Numbered from the stretch's first letter, positions 51,808 through 62,389 are shown. The stretch is 64,000 nt of DNA from Sphingobacterium yanglingense (GCF_004363245.1 NZ_SNYV01000011.1:496001-560000); one strand, 5' to 3'. Numbers and translations are program-made. Notes: generated by a model not told the origin, from the sequence alone.

Positions 51808-51836
51808 AAAGGTCGAATCATCAGGATTCGACCTTT
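51808..51836. terminator. bidirectional intrinsic terminator
   Basis: A stem of about 12 bp (AAAGGTCGAATC / GATTCGACCTTT) with a short ATCAG-type loop, flanked by AA on the left and TCTAT on the right. It sits between the PepSY gene and the convergent baeRF gene. Confidence 0.8.
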
Positions 51837-51856
51837 CTATATTGTATCTACTCAAT

Positions 51857-52933
51857 CTAGTACCTCGTGAGTAAAGCGATGTCACCGAGATCCTTCAATT
51901 GATTTTGTTGCGTAAATACTACACGTCCATTCTTGGACCGCACATTCCAGGCAATAGCGCTGACGATATCATAGTCAAGCGGTGAGCCATCTTGTTTGTC
52001 AATCAACTCGATATCCCGTTCGCCCACCTTCTTAGCAGCTTGCTGAAAGTCCTGATGAACAATTAGAAGCTCGCCATTGCCATCCAAAGCTGCCCGATAT
52101 ATCTCCTGTAAGTCAGTAAGCACACGACCCTGAGATACTCCCGCCATTAGGTGCTCTATAGCATGAGCACGTTCCTGATGTTGTATTTCAGCAACCTTGG
52201 ACCATGCCTGCTTGGCCAACTCATGTGCTGATAGATCATTATAATCTATAGGGCTATGACCTAAGTAGATTTGCTTTTTGTCCGCGACCTGTTGTAATGT
52301 GGTATAGTTTTCTTCGAGGCTAATTACTAAAAAAGGAGTCCCAGTTTCATTGTACAGCTTTACGGCTCCTTTATCTACATGATTGAAATATTCTCGAACA
52401 TGATTGTCTACTGTGCGCGCATCGCTCCTGCGCACTGCTTCGGGAATAAATAGGGGATTGTCGAAGGGAAATTCATCGTTCTTCACCTCGTTGACAACTT
52501 TGTCTTCCACAACGTCAAAAACCTGAGCGCCATGCTCCGATAGCACTAATACATAGTATTCAAAATTCCTATTGGCCATTTTCAATAGTGGAGCTATAGC
52601 GAATCGCTCGCCTACGGTCACACTATTCTTTTCCACAGACCAAGGTGAACGCACAATGGATAAAGTCTCCTTACTGATAAAAACATGTAAACTATCTAAG
52701 TTATAACGTACATCGATAAGGCTGGCTAATTCATCTAGTTTATCCAAAACCGGCTGTGCCTCCCGTTTTTCAAAATGCTGTAATACGGACTCCTTTGCTT
52801 CGCTAACGAGATTCTTTAATACAATGGTATCCTGAGCACTATCAGGATGAGTCCGATGGGTATTAAAAGATAGGGTTACGGAAATTTTAGACTGTTGCTC
52901 AGCTAGCTCGTTGAGCTGTTGTTGTAATGCCAT
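51857..52933 (-). CDS. baeRF-type (release-factor-like) protein
   Basis: A 358-residue cytosolic protein; start at 52933 (MALQQQLNELAEQQ), since the 45 upstream in-frame codons lack coding character. It has a VTLSFNTHRTHPDS opening, a middle region with NFEYYVLVLSEHGAQVFDV, and a C-terminal part with DLQEIYRAALDGNGELLIVHQDF and DIVSAIAWNVRSKNGRVVF. These follow the pattern of bacterial eRF1-like (baeRF3-like) proteins, thought to act in ribosome rescue or stress response. It stands alone, divergent from tatA. Confidence 0.7.
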   Translation of the reverse strand: MALQQQLNELAEQQSKISVTLSFNTHRTHPDSAQDTIVLKNLVSEAKESVLQHFEKREAQPVLDKLDELASLIDVRYNLDSLHVFISKETLSIVRSPWSVEKNSVTVGERFAIAPLLKMANRNFEYYVLVLSEHGAQVFDVVEDKVVNEVKNDEFPFDNPLFIPEAVRRSDARTVDNHVREYFNHVDKGAVKLYNETGTPFLVISLEENYTTLQQVADKKQIYLGHSPIDYNDLSAHELAKQAWSKVAEIQHQERAHAIEHLMAGVSQGRVLTDLQEIYRAALDGNGELLIVHQDFQQAAKKVGERDIELIDKQDGSPLDYDIVSAIAWNVRSKNGRVVFTQQNQLKDLGDIALLTRY

Positions 52934-53144
52934 AGGTAAAAAATTAATGGTAAATAGTATATATATAAGGAACAGTGTAGATTCAAAATTGTTTTGTGCT
53001 GCCGCGGTATACGAGGTAAGGTGATGGAATTTCGGAATTGGATTTCTAATCCAATTCTTAGATAGCATTAGATTTTTTTAATACGAACCGAAGTTAGAAC
53101 TAGGCAACCTATATTTAACCTAAAATAATTAAAATAAGAAAGAT

Positions 53145-53348
53145 ATGGGATTTTTATGCGGTGTATTTAATTTGGGTGGAAGCGAGGTCATGCTGATACT
53201 AGTAGTTGCCTTATTTTTGTTTGGTGGAAAGAAATTACCAGAATTGGCACGGGGCCTCGGACAGGGTATCAGAGAGTTCAAAAGTGCGCAGGATGGCGTC
53301 AAAGAGGAAATAAAAAAACAAGTGGATACGCAAGAAAAGGCAGACTAA
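53145..53348 (+). CDS. tatA: Sec-independent protein translocase TatA
   Basis: A 67-residue protein of TatA/E type: one hydrophobic helix (about 10-28, SEVMLILVVALFLFGGKK), the conserved FGGKKLPELARGLGQGIREFK hinge and amphipathic helix, and a charged tail. TatA forms the pore of the twin-arginine pathway for folded proteins. tatC is not in the window. Its start ATG 53145 is preceded by AGAAAGAT. The gene is monocistronic and followed by about 300 bp of spacer. Confidence 0.92.
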   Translation: MGFLCGVFNLGGSEVMLILVVALFLFGGKKLPELARGLGQGIREFKSAQDGVKEEIKKQVDTQEKAD

Positions 53349-53649
53349 CTCAACGACTACAAATTAATTTCACTAGCTTATATAAGCATCTTTTTAGGTG
53401 TAATAAACAAACATAGTTGACTTTTACTTCTATTTGTTGTTTATCGATATACGATTAAAAAGCAATCATTTACATATTTTACATCTATTAAGTGTAACAT
53501 TCTAACCATCAAAAAGCACTATTAGTTTGACAAACAACCTAATACGTTATAGTGCTTATTTTTTTGAACCAAAACACGCACGTTTATGCATGTTTTGGTT
53601 TTTTAATTGCTTAGCTTAGCTCCAATTTTTAACCCAATCGCACCATATA
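53349..53649. other. spacer before the peptidase locus
   Basis: A 301-bp AT-rich region without a plausible ORF. It contains the hairpin described at 53567 and, at the right end, the start region of the subtilisin-like gene. No exact promoter match was found. Confidence 0.5.
53567..53604 (+). terminator. intrinsic terminator
   Basis: An imperfect 14-bp stem AACCAAAACACGCA / TGCATGTTTTGGTT with a 6-nt loop is followed by TTTTAA. It can end the tatA-side transcript, or act as an attenuator for the protease operon 45 bp downstream. Confidence 0.7.
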
Positions 53650-55197
53650 ATGAATGCAATTCGCAATTTGACCTGCGTACTTGTGTCTGTTTTTTCCTTA
53701 CAGATAGGCTGGTCACAAACAACAACTCCTTCCAAAACTTGGCATCATGATAACAAAAATGCCAATCAGGCATGGGGAGTATCTACTGCCGATGCTTACA
53801 GTTGGCTTAAACATGAGAATATCAAGCTGAAACCTATCGTTGTCGCAGTAATCGATGGCGACTTAGACATAAACCACGAAGACCTAAAAGCGAGGTTGTG
53901 GCAAAACCCTAAAGCCAACACGAAACATTATCCCAATGCAAATCATGGATGGAACTATCTAGGGACAAAAGACGGTGCTTTGATTACCAAGGTTGGCACA
54001 GAGTCTTTTAGGGAATACAAACGACTTCGTCCTAAATATGAAGGCAAAAAGCGGGATAACTTCACTAAAGCTGAAGATATTAAAGAATTTGAGTACTTCC
54101 TGTCTGTAAAAGCAGATTCAAAAGTTCAAGGATATCTTAATTTCTTTCCTTATATCAAATTAACCTATGAGGCGTACCAGCTTACCGATTCTCTGTTAGC
54201 ATTGTCATCTACAAACCACAATTCTATTCCATTGAAAGAAGTTGCAAACTTAAAAAATGCGGATACGCTAAAACAGCAATATATAGATGCCGCTGTACGA
54301 TCCAGTTATAAATTTGCTGATACAACCTCTTGGGGACTTATTTATGACTATCAAAAGAATGAATACTTCACTGCTATAAAACGCATTGAAAGCTTAAACA
54401 ACACTTCAAATCCTAGAGACAGTATAGGTGATAATCAAAGGAATATCAAAGATAAGTACTATGGAAACAACCAACTGGTTGATTCAAACAGTTATCATGG
54501 CACATTTGTAGCTGGACTTATCGCCGCAGCTCGCAATAATGGTATAGGAGTAGATGGAATTGCTGATAATGCCCTTCTTATGGGGATTCGCGCAGTACCT
54601 GATGGTGACGAGTTTGATAAAGATGTTGCCCTGGCAATCCGTTTTGCTGTGGATCATGGAGCGAATATTATCAACATGAGTTTTGGAAAGTACTTTTCAC
54701 CGGATTCAAAATGGGTAACTGATGCGCTTCACTATGCCTTAAAGAAAAACGTACTCGTTGTACAGGCCGCTGGAAATGATGCAAAAGACCTTAATGTGGT
54801 GGCAAAATATCCTCAAGGCCCAGCCATCACGAACAAAAAACAGGACTCTTATCTTATCGTTGGTGCGTCCACTCCAACAGGAAGCCGTGCTAAGTTCTCT
54901 AATTTCGGCAGTGAGAAGGTACACGTGTTTGCACCTGGCGATAAAGTTACTTCAACGATGACAGGTAATGAATATAACACTGCAAGTGGCACCTCTTTTT
55001 CAGCGCCTATTGTCTCAGGAATAGGAGCAGTCGTATGGGGAGCGTATCCCAAACTAAAAGCATACGAAGTTGCTGAAATCATAAAACTATCAGCACAACA
55101 CAACAGCACGCAGGAACTGGCAGAACAAGCTATTGTACCAGGTGTAGCTAATCTATTGGACGCACTTAAAATTGCAAAAGAGTATGTGGAAAAATAG
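53650..55197 (+). CDS. subtilisin-like serine protease (S8) with large insertion
   Basis: A 515-residue exported protease; signal peptide ends IGWSQ. Catalytic residues: Asp69 in VAVIDGDLD, His near 283 in YHGTFVAGLIAA, Ser near 449 in ASGTSFSAPIVSG; the oxyanion Asn lies in VQAAGND. About 210 residues separate Asp and His, far more than the 30-60 of standard subtilisins; the insertion is Lys/Asp-rich (FTKAEDIKEFEYFLS, LNFFPYIKLTYEAYQL) and of a type seen in Bacteroidota S8 proteins. There is no C-terminal secretion tail. It overlaps the next gene by 26 nt, so it belongs to the peptide-uptake operon, supplying peptides outside the cell or in the periplasm. Confidence 0.92.
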   Translation: MNAIRNLTCVLVSVFSLQIGWSQTTTPSKTWHHDNKNANQAWGVSTADAYSWLKHENIKLKPIVVAVIDGDLDINHEDLKARLWQNPKANTKHYPNANHGWNYLGTKDGALITKVGTESFREYKRLRPKYEGKKRDNFTKAEDIKEFEYFLSVKADSKVQGYLNFFPYIKLTYEAYQLTDSLLALSSTNHNSIPLKEVANLKNADTLKQQYIDAAVRSSYKFADTTSWGLIYDYQKNEYFTAIKRIESLNNTSNPRDSIGDNQRNIKDKYYGNNQLVDSNSYHGTFVAGLIAAARNNGIGVDGIADNALLMGIRAVPDGDEFDKDVALAIRFAVDHGANIINMSFGKYFSPDSKWVTDALHYALKKNVLVVQAAGNDAKDLNVVAKYPQGPAITNKKQDSYLIVGASTPTGSRAKFSNFGSEKVHVFAPGDKVTSTMTGNEYNTASGTSFSAPIVSGIGAVVWGAYPKLKAYEVAEIIKLSAQHNSTQELAEQAIVPGVANLLDALKIAKEYVEK

Positions 55198-57448
55198 CAT
55201 TCTTTTCACAAGCTTGGCTATCTTGAGCCAAGCTTGGGCTCAAGAGCCACCTTCACCATTCCGATATGAATCTGCCGGCTCTCTCGTACTGAACTCGAGC
55301 TTAAATCTAGATTGGTATGAAAACACTTTTTACTACCGTTGGGAAACCCCCAATGGTACTTCTTTTTATAGAGGAAATGTAGCGCAAAAGAGTCCGGAAT
55401 TACTGTTTAGTGAAGGGGATGTAAAATCGGCACTGGAGAAAAGTGGTGTTACTGACCTAAAAAACTGGAAATTGTATCGGGCAGAACCCTTCAATAGAAA
55501 GAATACGGTCAAGTTTAGTTATAAAGGAACGGATTACCTCTATGACTGGAAGAAGAAAGCGCTAAACAAGTTTGAAACTCCTAAAAAGAATGCCCCATCT
55601 TTATCAAACTCACGTAAAACTGCAGCTCCTTATTGGCAAAAATTCAACGCGGACAACTCGATGTACATTTTTGCCAAAGGCAATCAATTATATCTACAGC
55701 GGAGTGAAGGAACGGCGGCTGTCCGTCTAACAGATGATGGAGTAGCGGATTTCTCCTTTAATACTTCATCTTTAGGGGCTCAAGACACAAGTAAGCAAGG
55801 AAACACGAATGCTATCTGGGCAGGTGATTACATCGTTTCTTGGCGTGAAGATAAACGAATGGTGAATGAAATGAGTGTTATAAACAGCCTTCAACAACCT
55901 GCTCCAGTAACCAAGACATATAAATTCCCCATGCCTGGAGATGCCGAAACCTCCAAGTTCGCGATAGAAATCTGGAATTCAAAAACACTAAAGAAGACCA
56001 CGGTAGATATTGTAACGGAGAAAGACCAACGAGTGATATTGCCCGGACAGTTGGTAAATGGAAGAACTTACCTTTTTGCGCCGCGTCTTGGAGCTGACAG
56101 CGAAGGAGTTTATTTTTTGCGTAGAAATAGACGTAACGATATCATCGAATTGTGTCGTTTGAATTTTTCTTCTGCAAAAGTAGAAGTGCTGATTAAGGAC
56201 AAAACGACACCTCATTTGAATGAGCAACTATTTAGCGTCCATATATTGGATAAAACAAAGGATATCCTTTTCTGGTCTGAACGGACGGGATATGGTAAAT
56301 ATTATCGATACGACCTTTCTGGAAAGTTGTTGAATAGGGTAGGTCCTGCCGGCGATTATGTTGCGGGGGGAATACACTACCTAGATACGGCATCGAATGC
56401 ATTATTTATAGATGTATATGGTTTTGAGAAAAACAACAACCCTTATCTAAAGCAATATCTCAGAGCGAATTTGAATAGCGAAACCGGGAAGTTGCTTACG
56501 AAAACACCTGGTGTGCAACATAGCATTACGCTATCGGACAACAAACGTTACTTTTTAAATCAGTATTCTTCTATAGGTAAAGCGGGCGGATATGAGCTCA
56601 GAGATACGTCAGGGAGATTGGTTATGAATATAGGTGAAGCGGATATGAGCAAACTGCTTGGTACAGGATGGAAAGCGCCAGAGCAGGTTAAGGTATTGGC
56701 AGCTGATGCTGAGACAGAGTTGTACGGCTTGATATATACACCTCGAAACTTCGATCCGACTAAGAAATATCCAGTAATAGCATCAGTCTACCCAGGTCCA
56801 CAAGACGATTTTGTGCCGCATAGTTTTATTGTTGATGACAACTATCATCAAAGCTTTGCTGATTTGGGGTATGTCATCGTGCAATTACCTTCACGTGGTT
56901 CTTCTCCATACAGAGGATTAAAATTCCATAGCTATAGCTACGGAAATATGCGTGACTATGCATTAGCAGATAATAAAATCACTTTGGAGTCTTTGGCTAA
57001 AGACAGGCCTTATATGGATCTTGATAAAGTCGGGATATTCGGACATTCCGGAGGAGGATTTATGTCTGCTACCGCTATCTTAACCTACCCCAAATTCTAT
57101 AAAGTAGCTGTAGCTGCATCTGGAAACTATGACCCTAATATATACACACAATGGTGGGGCGAGACCTATCATGGACTGAGTCCTGACGGTAAGAAGGCGT
57201 ATATACCGACAGCTGTAGAGCTGGCTGCAAACCTAGAAGGAAAACTACTTTTAATAACTGGTGATGTAGATATTAACGTACATCCTGCCAACACTTTTAG
57301 ACTAGCTGACGCATTAATAAAAGCTAATAAATATTTTGATATGATGGTGCTCCCGGGGAAAGATCACGGTTTAGGAGATGCTTACTATCAAAATTTGATT
57401 CATAATTACTTTAAAAACCATTTAACTACAAAGAATGAAGGAGAGTAG
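55172..57448 (+). CDS. prolyl oligopeptidase-family (S9, DPP-IV-like) serine peptidase
   Basis: A 758-residue exported peptidase: signal (ending SQAWAQ), a beta-propeller N-terminal domain to about residue 480, then an alpha/beta-hydrolase domain with Ser near 627 in GHSGGGFMS, Asp near 700 in GDVDINVHP, and His near 731 in KDHGLGD. The order Ser-Asp-His and size fit dipeptidyl peptidase IV/S9B. It overlaps the end of the S8 gene by 26 nt (a second ATG at 55184 shortens the overlap) and the start of the SusC gene by 14 nt. It would trim dipeptides or oligopeptides before or after transport. Confidence 0.92.
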   Translation: MQKSMWKNSILFTSLAILSQAWAQEPPSPFRYESAGSLVLNSSLNLDWYENTFYYRWETPNGTSFYRGNVAQKSPELLFSEGDVKSALEKSGVTDLKNWKLYRAEPFNRKNTVKFSYKGTDYLYDWKKKALNKFETPKKNAPSLSNSRKTAAPYWQKFNADNSMYIFAKGNQLYLQRSEGTAAVRLTDDGVADFSFNTSSLGAQDTSKQGNTNAIWAGDYIVSWREDKRMVNEMSVINSLQQPAPVTKTYKFPMPGDAETSKFAIEIWNSKTLKKTTVDIVTEKDQRVILPGQLVNGRTYLFAPRLGADSEGVYFLRRNRRNDIIELCRLNFSSAKVEVLIKDKTTPHLNEQLFSVHILDKTKDILFWSERTGYGKYYRYDLSGKLLNRVGPAGDYVAGGIHYLDTASNALFIDVYGFEKNNNPYLKQYLRANLNSETGKLLTKTPGVQHSITLSDNKRYFLNQYSSIGKAGGYELRDTSGRLVMNIGEADMSKLLGTGWKAPEQVKVLAADAETELYGLIYTPRNFDPTKKYPVIASVYPGPQDDFVPHSFIVDDNYHQSFADLGYVIVQLPSRGSSPYRGLKFHSYSYGNMRDYALADNKITLESLAKDRPYMDLDKVGIFGHSGGGFMSATAILTYPKFYKVAVAASGNYDPNIYTQWWGETYHGLSPDGKKAYIPTAVELAANLEGKLLLITGDVDINVHPANTFRLADALIKANKYFDMMVLPGKDHGLGDAYYQNLIHNYFKNHLTTKNEGE

Positions 57449-60400
57449 CCAAAAAAGGGGCTATCCTAGTAAACTTATGGCTCTGCTGCTGTGGGGATCG
57501 GTCGCTCAGATCGGAACTGGAATTACTTATGCTCAAGAAAACAGTGCGGTTGTACAGAAACAACAGATCACTGTGAAAGGAAAAGTCGTAGATGAATACG
57601 ACAATGCAATACCTGGAGCAACCATTACGGTGCTTGGTAGCAATCAGCAATTAGTTGCTGATACGGAAGGAAACTTTAACGTAACAGTAGCGAAAGGAAC
57701 TAAGCTACGTGTATCATTTGTCACCATGGTACCTGTAGAAGTTACTGTCGCTTCTGAGAAAACGCTTAAAGTTAGATTACAATCTTACGATATCAATATC
57801 GGGGAGGTCGTCGTAACAGGATATGGGCAAACTACAACTAGACGGACTACAGGCTCCGTGGCTGTTGTAGATGGCGACAAACTGAAAGATCAACCCTTAT
57901 TCAATGTCGACAAATTATTACAGGGTAAGGTAGCCGGGGTTAGCATAAAATCGGTTTCGGGACGACCTGGAGAAAGTGCACAGGTACGTATACGTGGCGC
58001 CAACACCATTACAGGAAATGCGGAACCGCTATGGGTGGTAGACGGCGTACCTTTGCAAAAGGATATCCCAACCATTTCCTCATCACAGATTAAAAACGGT
58101 GATTTTAACACTATTTTCTCCGGGGGGCTTGCTGGCATCAATGCCAACGACATCGAGAGTGTTACGGTATTGAAAGATGCTTCGGCGGCAGCAATCTACG
58201 GTTCGCGTGCAGCGGGAGGGGTTATCGTTGTGACAACCAAACGCGGTAAAGCGGGACGGATGCAGACGAGCTACTCGAACTACTTCTCGGCGAATGCCCG
58301 TCCACAACGCATGATGGATCTGATGAATTCGGAAGAGAAAATTGCTTGGGAAGAAGAGCTATGGAGACGTTTCTCGAAAACTGAATTTGAAAAGAACGGA
58401 CAGTATCCAGTAATCGGTTTGGTAGGTGCGGTTCGAGCAGGTAAAGGAGAATACAAAGGGTTATCTAGATCTCAGCAAGACGAGATATTGGAAGAAGCAG
58501 CCTCGCACACAACCAACTGGTTTGACGAGCTTTTTCAGAACTCGTTATCACAAAGCCATTACTTAAGTATGTCTGGCGGTAATGAACGAAACAGGTATTA
58601 CATATCCACAGGTTATGGCACAAATAATGGTTTGGTAAAGAAGACTTCACACGATCGCTATAATCTATCGGCAAAGATTGATATCACACCAAATGATCGC
58701 TTGTCTATTGGCCTAAATACAGATCTTGCTGCTCAGACCTCCAAAGAGCCTTCGGTAGGGCAAGATCTATTCAAATACGCTTATTTTGCAAATCCTTACG
58801 AGCGAGCTTACAATACAGATGGGTCATACCGCGGAGACAGAACTTTCTATAGTCTAAAAGAAAATAATGGCGGTGGGTTTGAGCTTAAAACACCTCCTAA
58901 TGGCTATAATATCTTAAGGGAAATTGACGAAACGTACGGAAAAACAGATAACTACTCTGGAACTATTACGGCTAATGTAGGGTATAAAATCATAGACTTA
59001 TTGCGTTTTTCTGGAATTGCTTCATATTCGTATACGAACAACCAATCAGATAATATCAACGGTCGTTACACGGGAGCAGCATTCAGTGATCGTCTTTATT
59101 TTGATTCCTATCCGTCGAAGCGTCAATACGGCTCTATAACACAGACTTCATCCAATAACTCGAGTTATATGCTAAGAGGACAATTTGAAGTTGGCAATTT
59201 CTTAAAAGGCAAACACTATATATCTGCTTTAGCAGGTACAGAAATCCGTTCACAACGTGCCAAATCTATTTTCGCAAAGCGCTATGGCTACGATGAGGTA
59301 ACTGGTAATTCATCAATGCCTGTACCACCTGCACCAATAGGGAACGACAAGGTGGATTATAATGGCTACATCTCCTATGCAGCAATGGTAGACGGCCTAT
59401 CTGGACAAAACCGCCAGGAAGATGCATTTGCTTCGTTTTATGTTTCGGCAGATTATAGCTATGATCGTAAATATACGTTAAGTGTAACAGGACGTACCGA
59501 TGGGTCAAACAACTTTGGCTCCGACCAACAATTCAACCCGACTTGGTCCGCAGGTTTAGCCTGGAATATCGATCAGGAAGATTTCTTTGAGTCTCTTTCT
59601 TCTGTATTCAGTAGACTAAGTCTAAAAGCAGCAACAGGTTATACAGGAAACATCAACCGTACGGTATACCCACAGTTGATCATGGACTACCTGCCAACTT
59701 TCCGTAAATCAGAAGATGATTACTATAGAATGGGGCGGATAGGTAATGCTCCTAACCGTAACCTTCGCTGGGAAAAAACACAAGATTATAAGATCGCTTT
59801 AGATTTCGGACTTTTCAAAAACCGTATTACAGGTTTGGTCGAATACTATCAAAGAAATAGCAGAGATTTGGTTACGGATCTAAGAGTGGCATCTACAACA
59901 GGTTTTAGATCACAGAAATTCAACACCTCTTCTGTAGAGAATTCGGGATTGGAGCTAACTCTTGGCGGCACGATAATAAAGAAAGAAGATCTTACCTGGA
60001 CTATATCTACGAACGTAGCATACAACCAAAACAGGCTAACAAAGTATAGTACTGCATCAGGTACAATTAGTGGAACTTCTAGTGAACAGATTGGATATCC
60101 ATTGAATAGTATTTTGTCGGGCAAGATCCTAGGAATAGATCCAGGAACAGGTATCTATCGTTATGCATTGCGCCCTGATGCTATGGTTATGTCATTTAAT
60201 GATTTACGTGACCCTAATAATTACGTCTTCTACTTAGGTACGAGCACAGCTCCGGTGACTGGTGGTTTTAGTACGAGTGTGCAGTATAAAGACTGGTCTC
60301 TTGGCTTAGGGGGTAACTTTAGCTTCGGCAACAAAATCGTAGACGAAATTAATACACCAACGAATTACAGTAGTATAGAAAATAAAGGATCAGGTACGCG

Positions 60401-60809
60401 AGAAAGCATCCCAACGAGTTATAATGACTTGTATGTACATCAATTGAATGTCACTCGCGATAGAGCTAACGTATGGACAGAGGATAATCCGATAACAGAT
60501 GGATACCCGCGCCTTATCGATTATTATGGACCTGCACTAGGTTTAGACCAGACTAATCCTACAGGTAGTAGCATCACAAAAGCATCTATGCTGAAGAACG
60601 TGTCTTATGTCCGTTTCGGGTCGGTGCATGTTGGTTATAATTTCAAAGAGGCTTTATTGAAAAAAATAAAGCTTAGCAGCGCGGGATTAAATTTCTCGGC
60701 CAGTAACTTATTTACGATTACAAACTATGACGGAATAGATCCAGAGACACCTGGAGCTGTGTATCCATTGACTCGCTCATTCTCGTTTGGTTTAAATATT
60801 GGGTTTTAA
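57435..60809 (+). CDS. SusC/RagA-type TonB-dependent transporter, peptide locus
   Basis: A 1124-residue transporter: signal peptide (ending GITYAQ), carboxypeptidase-regulatory-like domain (about 35-115), plug with INIGEVVVTGYGQ and VLKDASAAAIYGSRAAGGVIVVTTK (about 118-275), and barrel to the C-terminal FSFGLNIGF. No STN domain, hence not itself a FecR-type signaller. Its gene overlaps the S9 peptidase gene by 14 nt and lies 2 bp before SusD. With two peptidases in the operon, the substrate is probably peptides, like the RagAB pair of Porphyromonas (inference). Confidence 0.94.
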   Translation: MKESSQKRGYPSKLMALLLWGSVAQIGTGITYAQENSAVVQKQQITVKGKVVDEYDNAIPGATITVLGSNQQLVADTEGNFNVTVAKGTKLRVSFVTMVPVEVTVASEKTLKVRLQSYDINIGEVVVTGYGQTTTRRTTGSVAVVDGDKLKDQPLFNVDKLLQGKVAGVSIKSVSGRPGESAQVRIRGANTITGNAEPLWVVDGVPLQKDIPTISSSQIKNGDFNTIFSGGLAGINANDIESVTVLKDASAAAIYGSRAAGGVIVVTTKRGKAGRMQTSYSNYFSANARPQRMMDLMNSEEKIAWEEELWRRFSKTEFEKNGQYPVIGLVGAVRAGKGEYKGLSRSQQDEILEEAASHTTNWFDELFQNSLSQSHYLSMSGGNERNRYYISTGYGTNNGLVKKTSHDRYNLSAKIDITPNDRLSIGLNTDLAAQTSKEPSVGQDLFKYAYFANPYERAYNTDGSYRGDRTFYSLKENNGGGFELKTPPNGYNILREIDETYGKTDNYSGTITANVGYKIIDLLRFSGIASYSYTNNQSDNINGRYTGAAFSDRLYFDSYPSKRQYGSITQTSSNNSSYMLRGQFEVGNFLKGKHYISALAGTEIRSQRAKSIFAKRYGYDEVTGNSSMPVPPAPIGNDKVDYNGYISYAAMVDGLSGQNRQEDAFASFYVSADYSYDRKYTLSVTGRTDGSNNFGSDQQFNPTWSAGLAWNIDQEDFFESLSSVFSRLSLKAATGYTGNINRTVYPQLIMDYLPTFRKSEDDYYRMGRIGNAPNRNLRWEKTQDYKIALDFGLFKNRITGLVEYYQRNSRDLVTDLRVASTTGFRSQKFNTSSVENSGLELTLGGTIIKKEDLTWTISTNVAYNQNRLTKYSTASGTISGTSSEQIGYPLNSILSGKILGIDPGTGIYRYALRPDAMVMSFNDLRDPNNYVFYLGTSTAPVTGGFSTSVQYKDWSLGLGGNFSFGNKIVDEINTPTNYSSIENKGSGTRESIPTSYNDLYVHQLNVTRDRANVWTEDNPITDGYPRLIDYYGPALGLDQTNPTGSSITKASMLKNVSYVRFGSVHVGYNFKEALLKKIKLSSAGLNFSASNLFTITNYDGIDPETPGAVYPLTRSFSFGLNIGF

Positions 60810-60811
60810 TC

Positions 60812-62176
60812 ATGAAAAAGATTTTTATTATAGCTTTTATAACATTGGGGCTAGGCAGTTGTACCAAGTACCTTGATGTAAAAACATACGGCAAAGCTGT
60901 TCCTGAAACATCAGAAGAGTTTTCTGCATTGTTGCATACGCATCTTAACGAAATTGATTACGGTGGAAACCATGCCTTACTGGAAAACGTGGGTGCATTG
61001 TTGGATATTGAGGTCATTACAGATAACTTTTCTTTACCGTTGACCTTGTCAGGTGGTCGTAACTTACCGAAGTATATCGGATCTTCATTAAACGGGAAGC
61101 AAAGACGATATGAAAACTTGTACGAGGTAATCCGTGACGCTAATATTATTATCAACAATATGAAATCTGTCACTGGGCAAAAAGATAGAAATGTCTTGGG
61201 TACAGCACATTCGTTAAGAGCAGTGGCTTATTACTATCTATTGAGAGAATATTGCGAACCGTATACAACAGATGACAAACAGGGGCTACCTATTGTTAGA
61301 GACTTTGATATGGAGGAACGTCCTGCACGATCTAGCTATGGACAGACTGTAGCTTTCATCGCAGATGAGTTTGAGAAAGCACTAACTTATGGTGTCAAGG
61401 ACGAGATTTATCGTTATACAGCCGATGTCACCAAAGCATATCAAGCTCGATTTTATTTTTGGATAAGAGATTGGGAAAAGGCCTCAGTTTTGGCCAAAGA
61501 TATTGTAGACAAATATCCATTAGTAAAGGGAAAAGAGTACATTGATATGATACAGAGTAAGCACACGAAGTTGAAAAACGTACTATTGAAATCCTACCTC
61601 TATGCGGGGGCAAATGATCAAGAGAACATCAAAGAACAAGAGGCTAGCACACAAAGACCTTTAAGTAAGTCGTTTGCGGATCTTTTTGTGGAAAAGGAAA
61701 AAGATGTTCGATATGAATTATCATTCGATAAAAAAAGGATTAACAACAAGGTATTTAATGGTAAAGTGCGCTCAGCCGAATTTCAATTGATATTGGCTGA
61801 ATCCTATGCACATTTAGGAAAGGAAGATCTTGCGTTACAAGCAATCAATAAGCTACGAGCGCACCGAATCGAGGATAATGTAGACTTGACAACAGCTACT
61901 TTACCAGCAGTAGACGCAAAGTCTTTGATAACTGTAGATGCAGAAGGAAAGCCCGTTTCAAAATTGATAAACTTGATCCTTAACGAAAGACGAAAAGAAC
62001 TGTATGCCGAGGGAGACCGCTTTTTTGAATTGAAGCGTAACGGACGACCTGAGTTTTGGTCGGCAGATAATGGTCTTAAATATACAACATATAAATACAT
62101 GTATACCTTTCCTTTGCCGAGAGTTGACATGGAAGTTGTATCAGGTTTAGTACAAAATGAAGGCTACAAATTGTAA
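60812..62176 (+). CDS. SusD/RagB-family lipoprotein, peptide locus
   Basis: A 454-residue lipoprotein; lipobox LGSC (Cys17). SusD features: IRDANIIINNMKSV, SLRAVAYYYLLREYCEPY, and the C-terminal ERRKELYAEGDRFFELKRNG, ending VQNEGYKL. It forms the surface-exposed binding lid of the SusC encoded 2 bp upstream. Its last 20 bases run into the upstream part of a small lipoprotein ORF. Confidence 0.93.
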   Translation: MKKIFIIAFITLGLGSCTKYLDVKTYGKAVPETSEEFSALLHTHLNEIDYGGNHALLENVGALLDIEVITDNFSLPLTLSGGRNLPKYIGSSLNGKQRRYENLYEVIRDANIIINNMKSVTGQKDRNVLGTAHSLRAVAYYYLLREYCEPYTTDDKQGLPIVRDFDMEERPARSSYGQTVAFIADEFEKALTYGVKDEIYRYTADVTKAYQARFYFWIRDWEKASVLAKDIVDKYPLVKGKEYIDMIQSKHTKLKNVLLKSYLYAGANDQENIKEQEASTQRPLSKSFADLFVEKEKDVRYELSFDKKRINNKVFNGKVRSAEFQLILAESYAHLGKEDLALQAINKLRAHRIEDNVDLTTATLPAVDAKSLITVDAEGKPVSKLINLILNERRKELYAEGDRFFELKRNGRPEFWSADNGLKYTTYKYMYTFPLPRVDMEVVSGLVQNEGYKL

Positions 62177-62180
62177 TACG

Positions 62181-62384
62181 ATGAAACTTATATATACATT
62201 AATCAGTACGATACTTATCCTTTTAGCGATCACGTCTTGTAAAAAGCTAGACGAAGTGTCGCCAAGAGTAGAGACAGGAATTATCCGAGACTATAATTTA
62301 CCCAAACCTACTGTCTTAACGGAAGATGAGCGTAGCCTAGTAGAAAAGGAACGTTTAGAGTATGGAGCACTTACAACAGAATAA
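62181..62384 (+). CDS. 67-residue lipoprotein
   Basis: The start is set at 62181 (MKLIYTLISTIL) because it places the signal peptide correctly, with lipobox ITSC (Cys20). The mature peptide of 48 residues is charged and has no known family (VETGIIRDYNLPKPT, then a Glu-rich helix). It lies 4 nt after the SusD stop and 5 nt before the DUF4843 gene. Such tiny lipoproteins behind SusD may be structural parts of the transporter complex; this is a guess from position. Confidence 0.55.
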   Translation: MKLIYTLISTILILLAITSCKKLDEVSPRVETGIIRDYNLPKPTVLTEDERSLVEKERLEYGALTTE

Positions 62385-62389
62385 ATAGC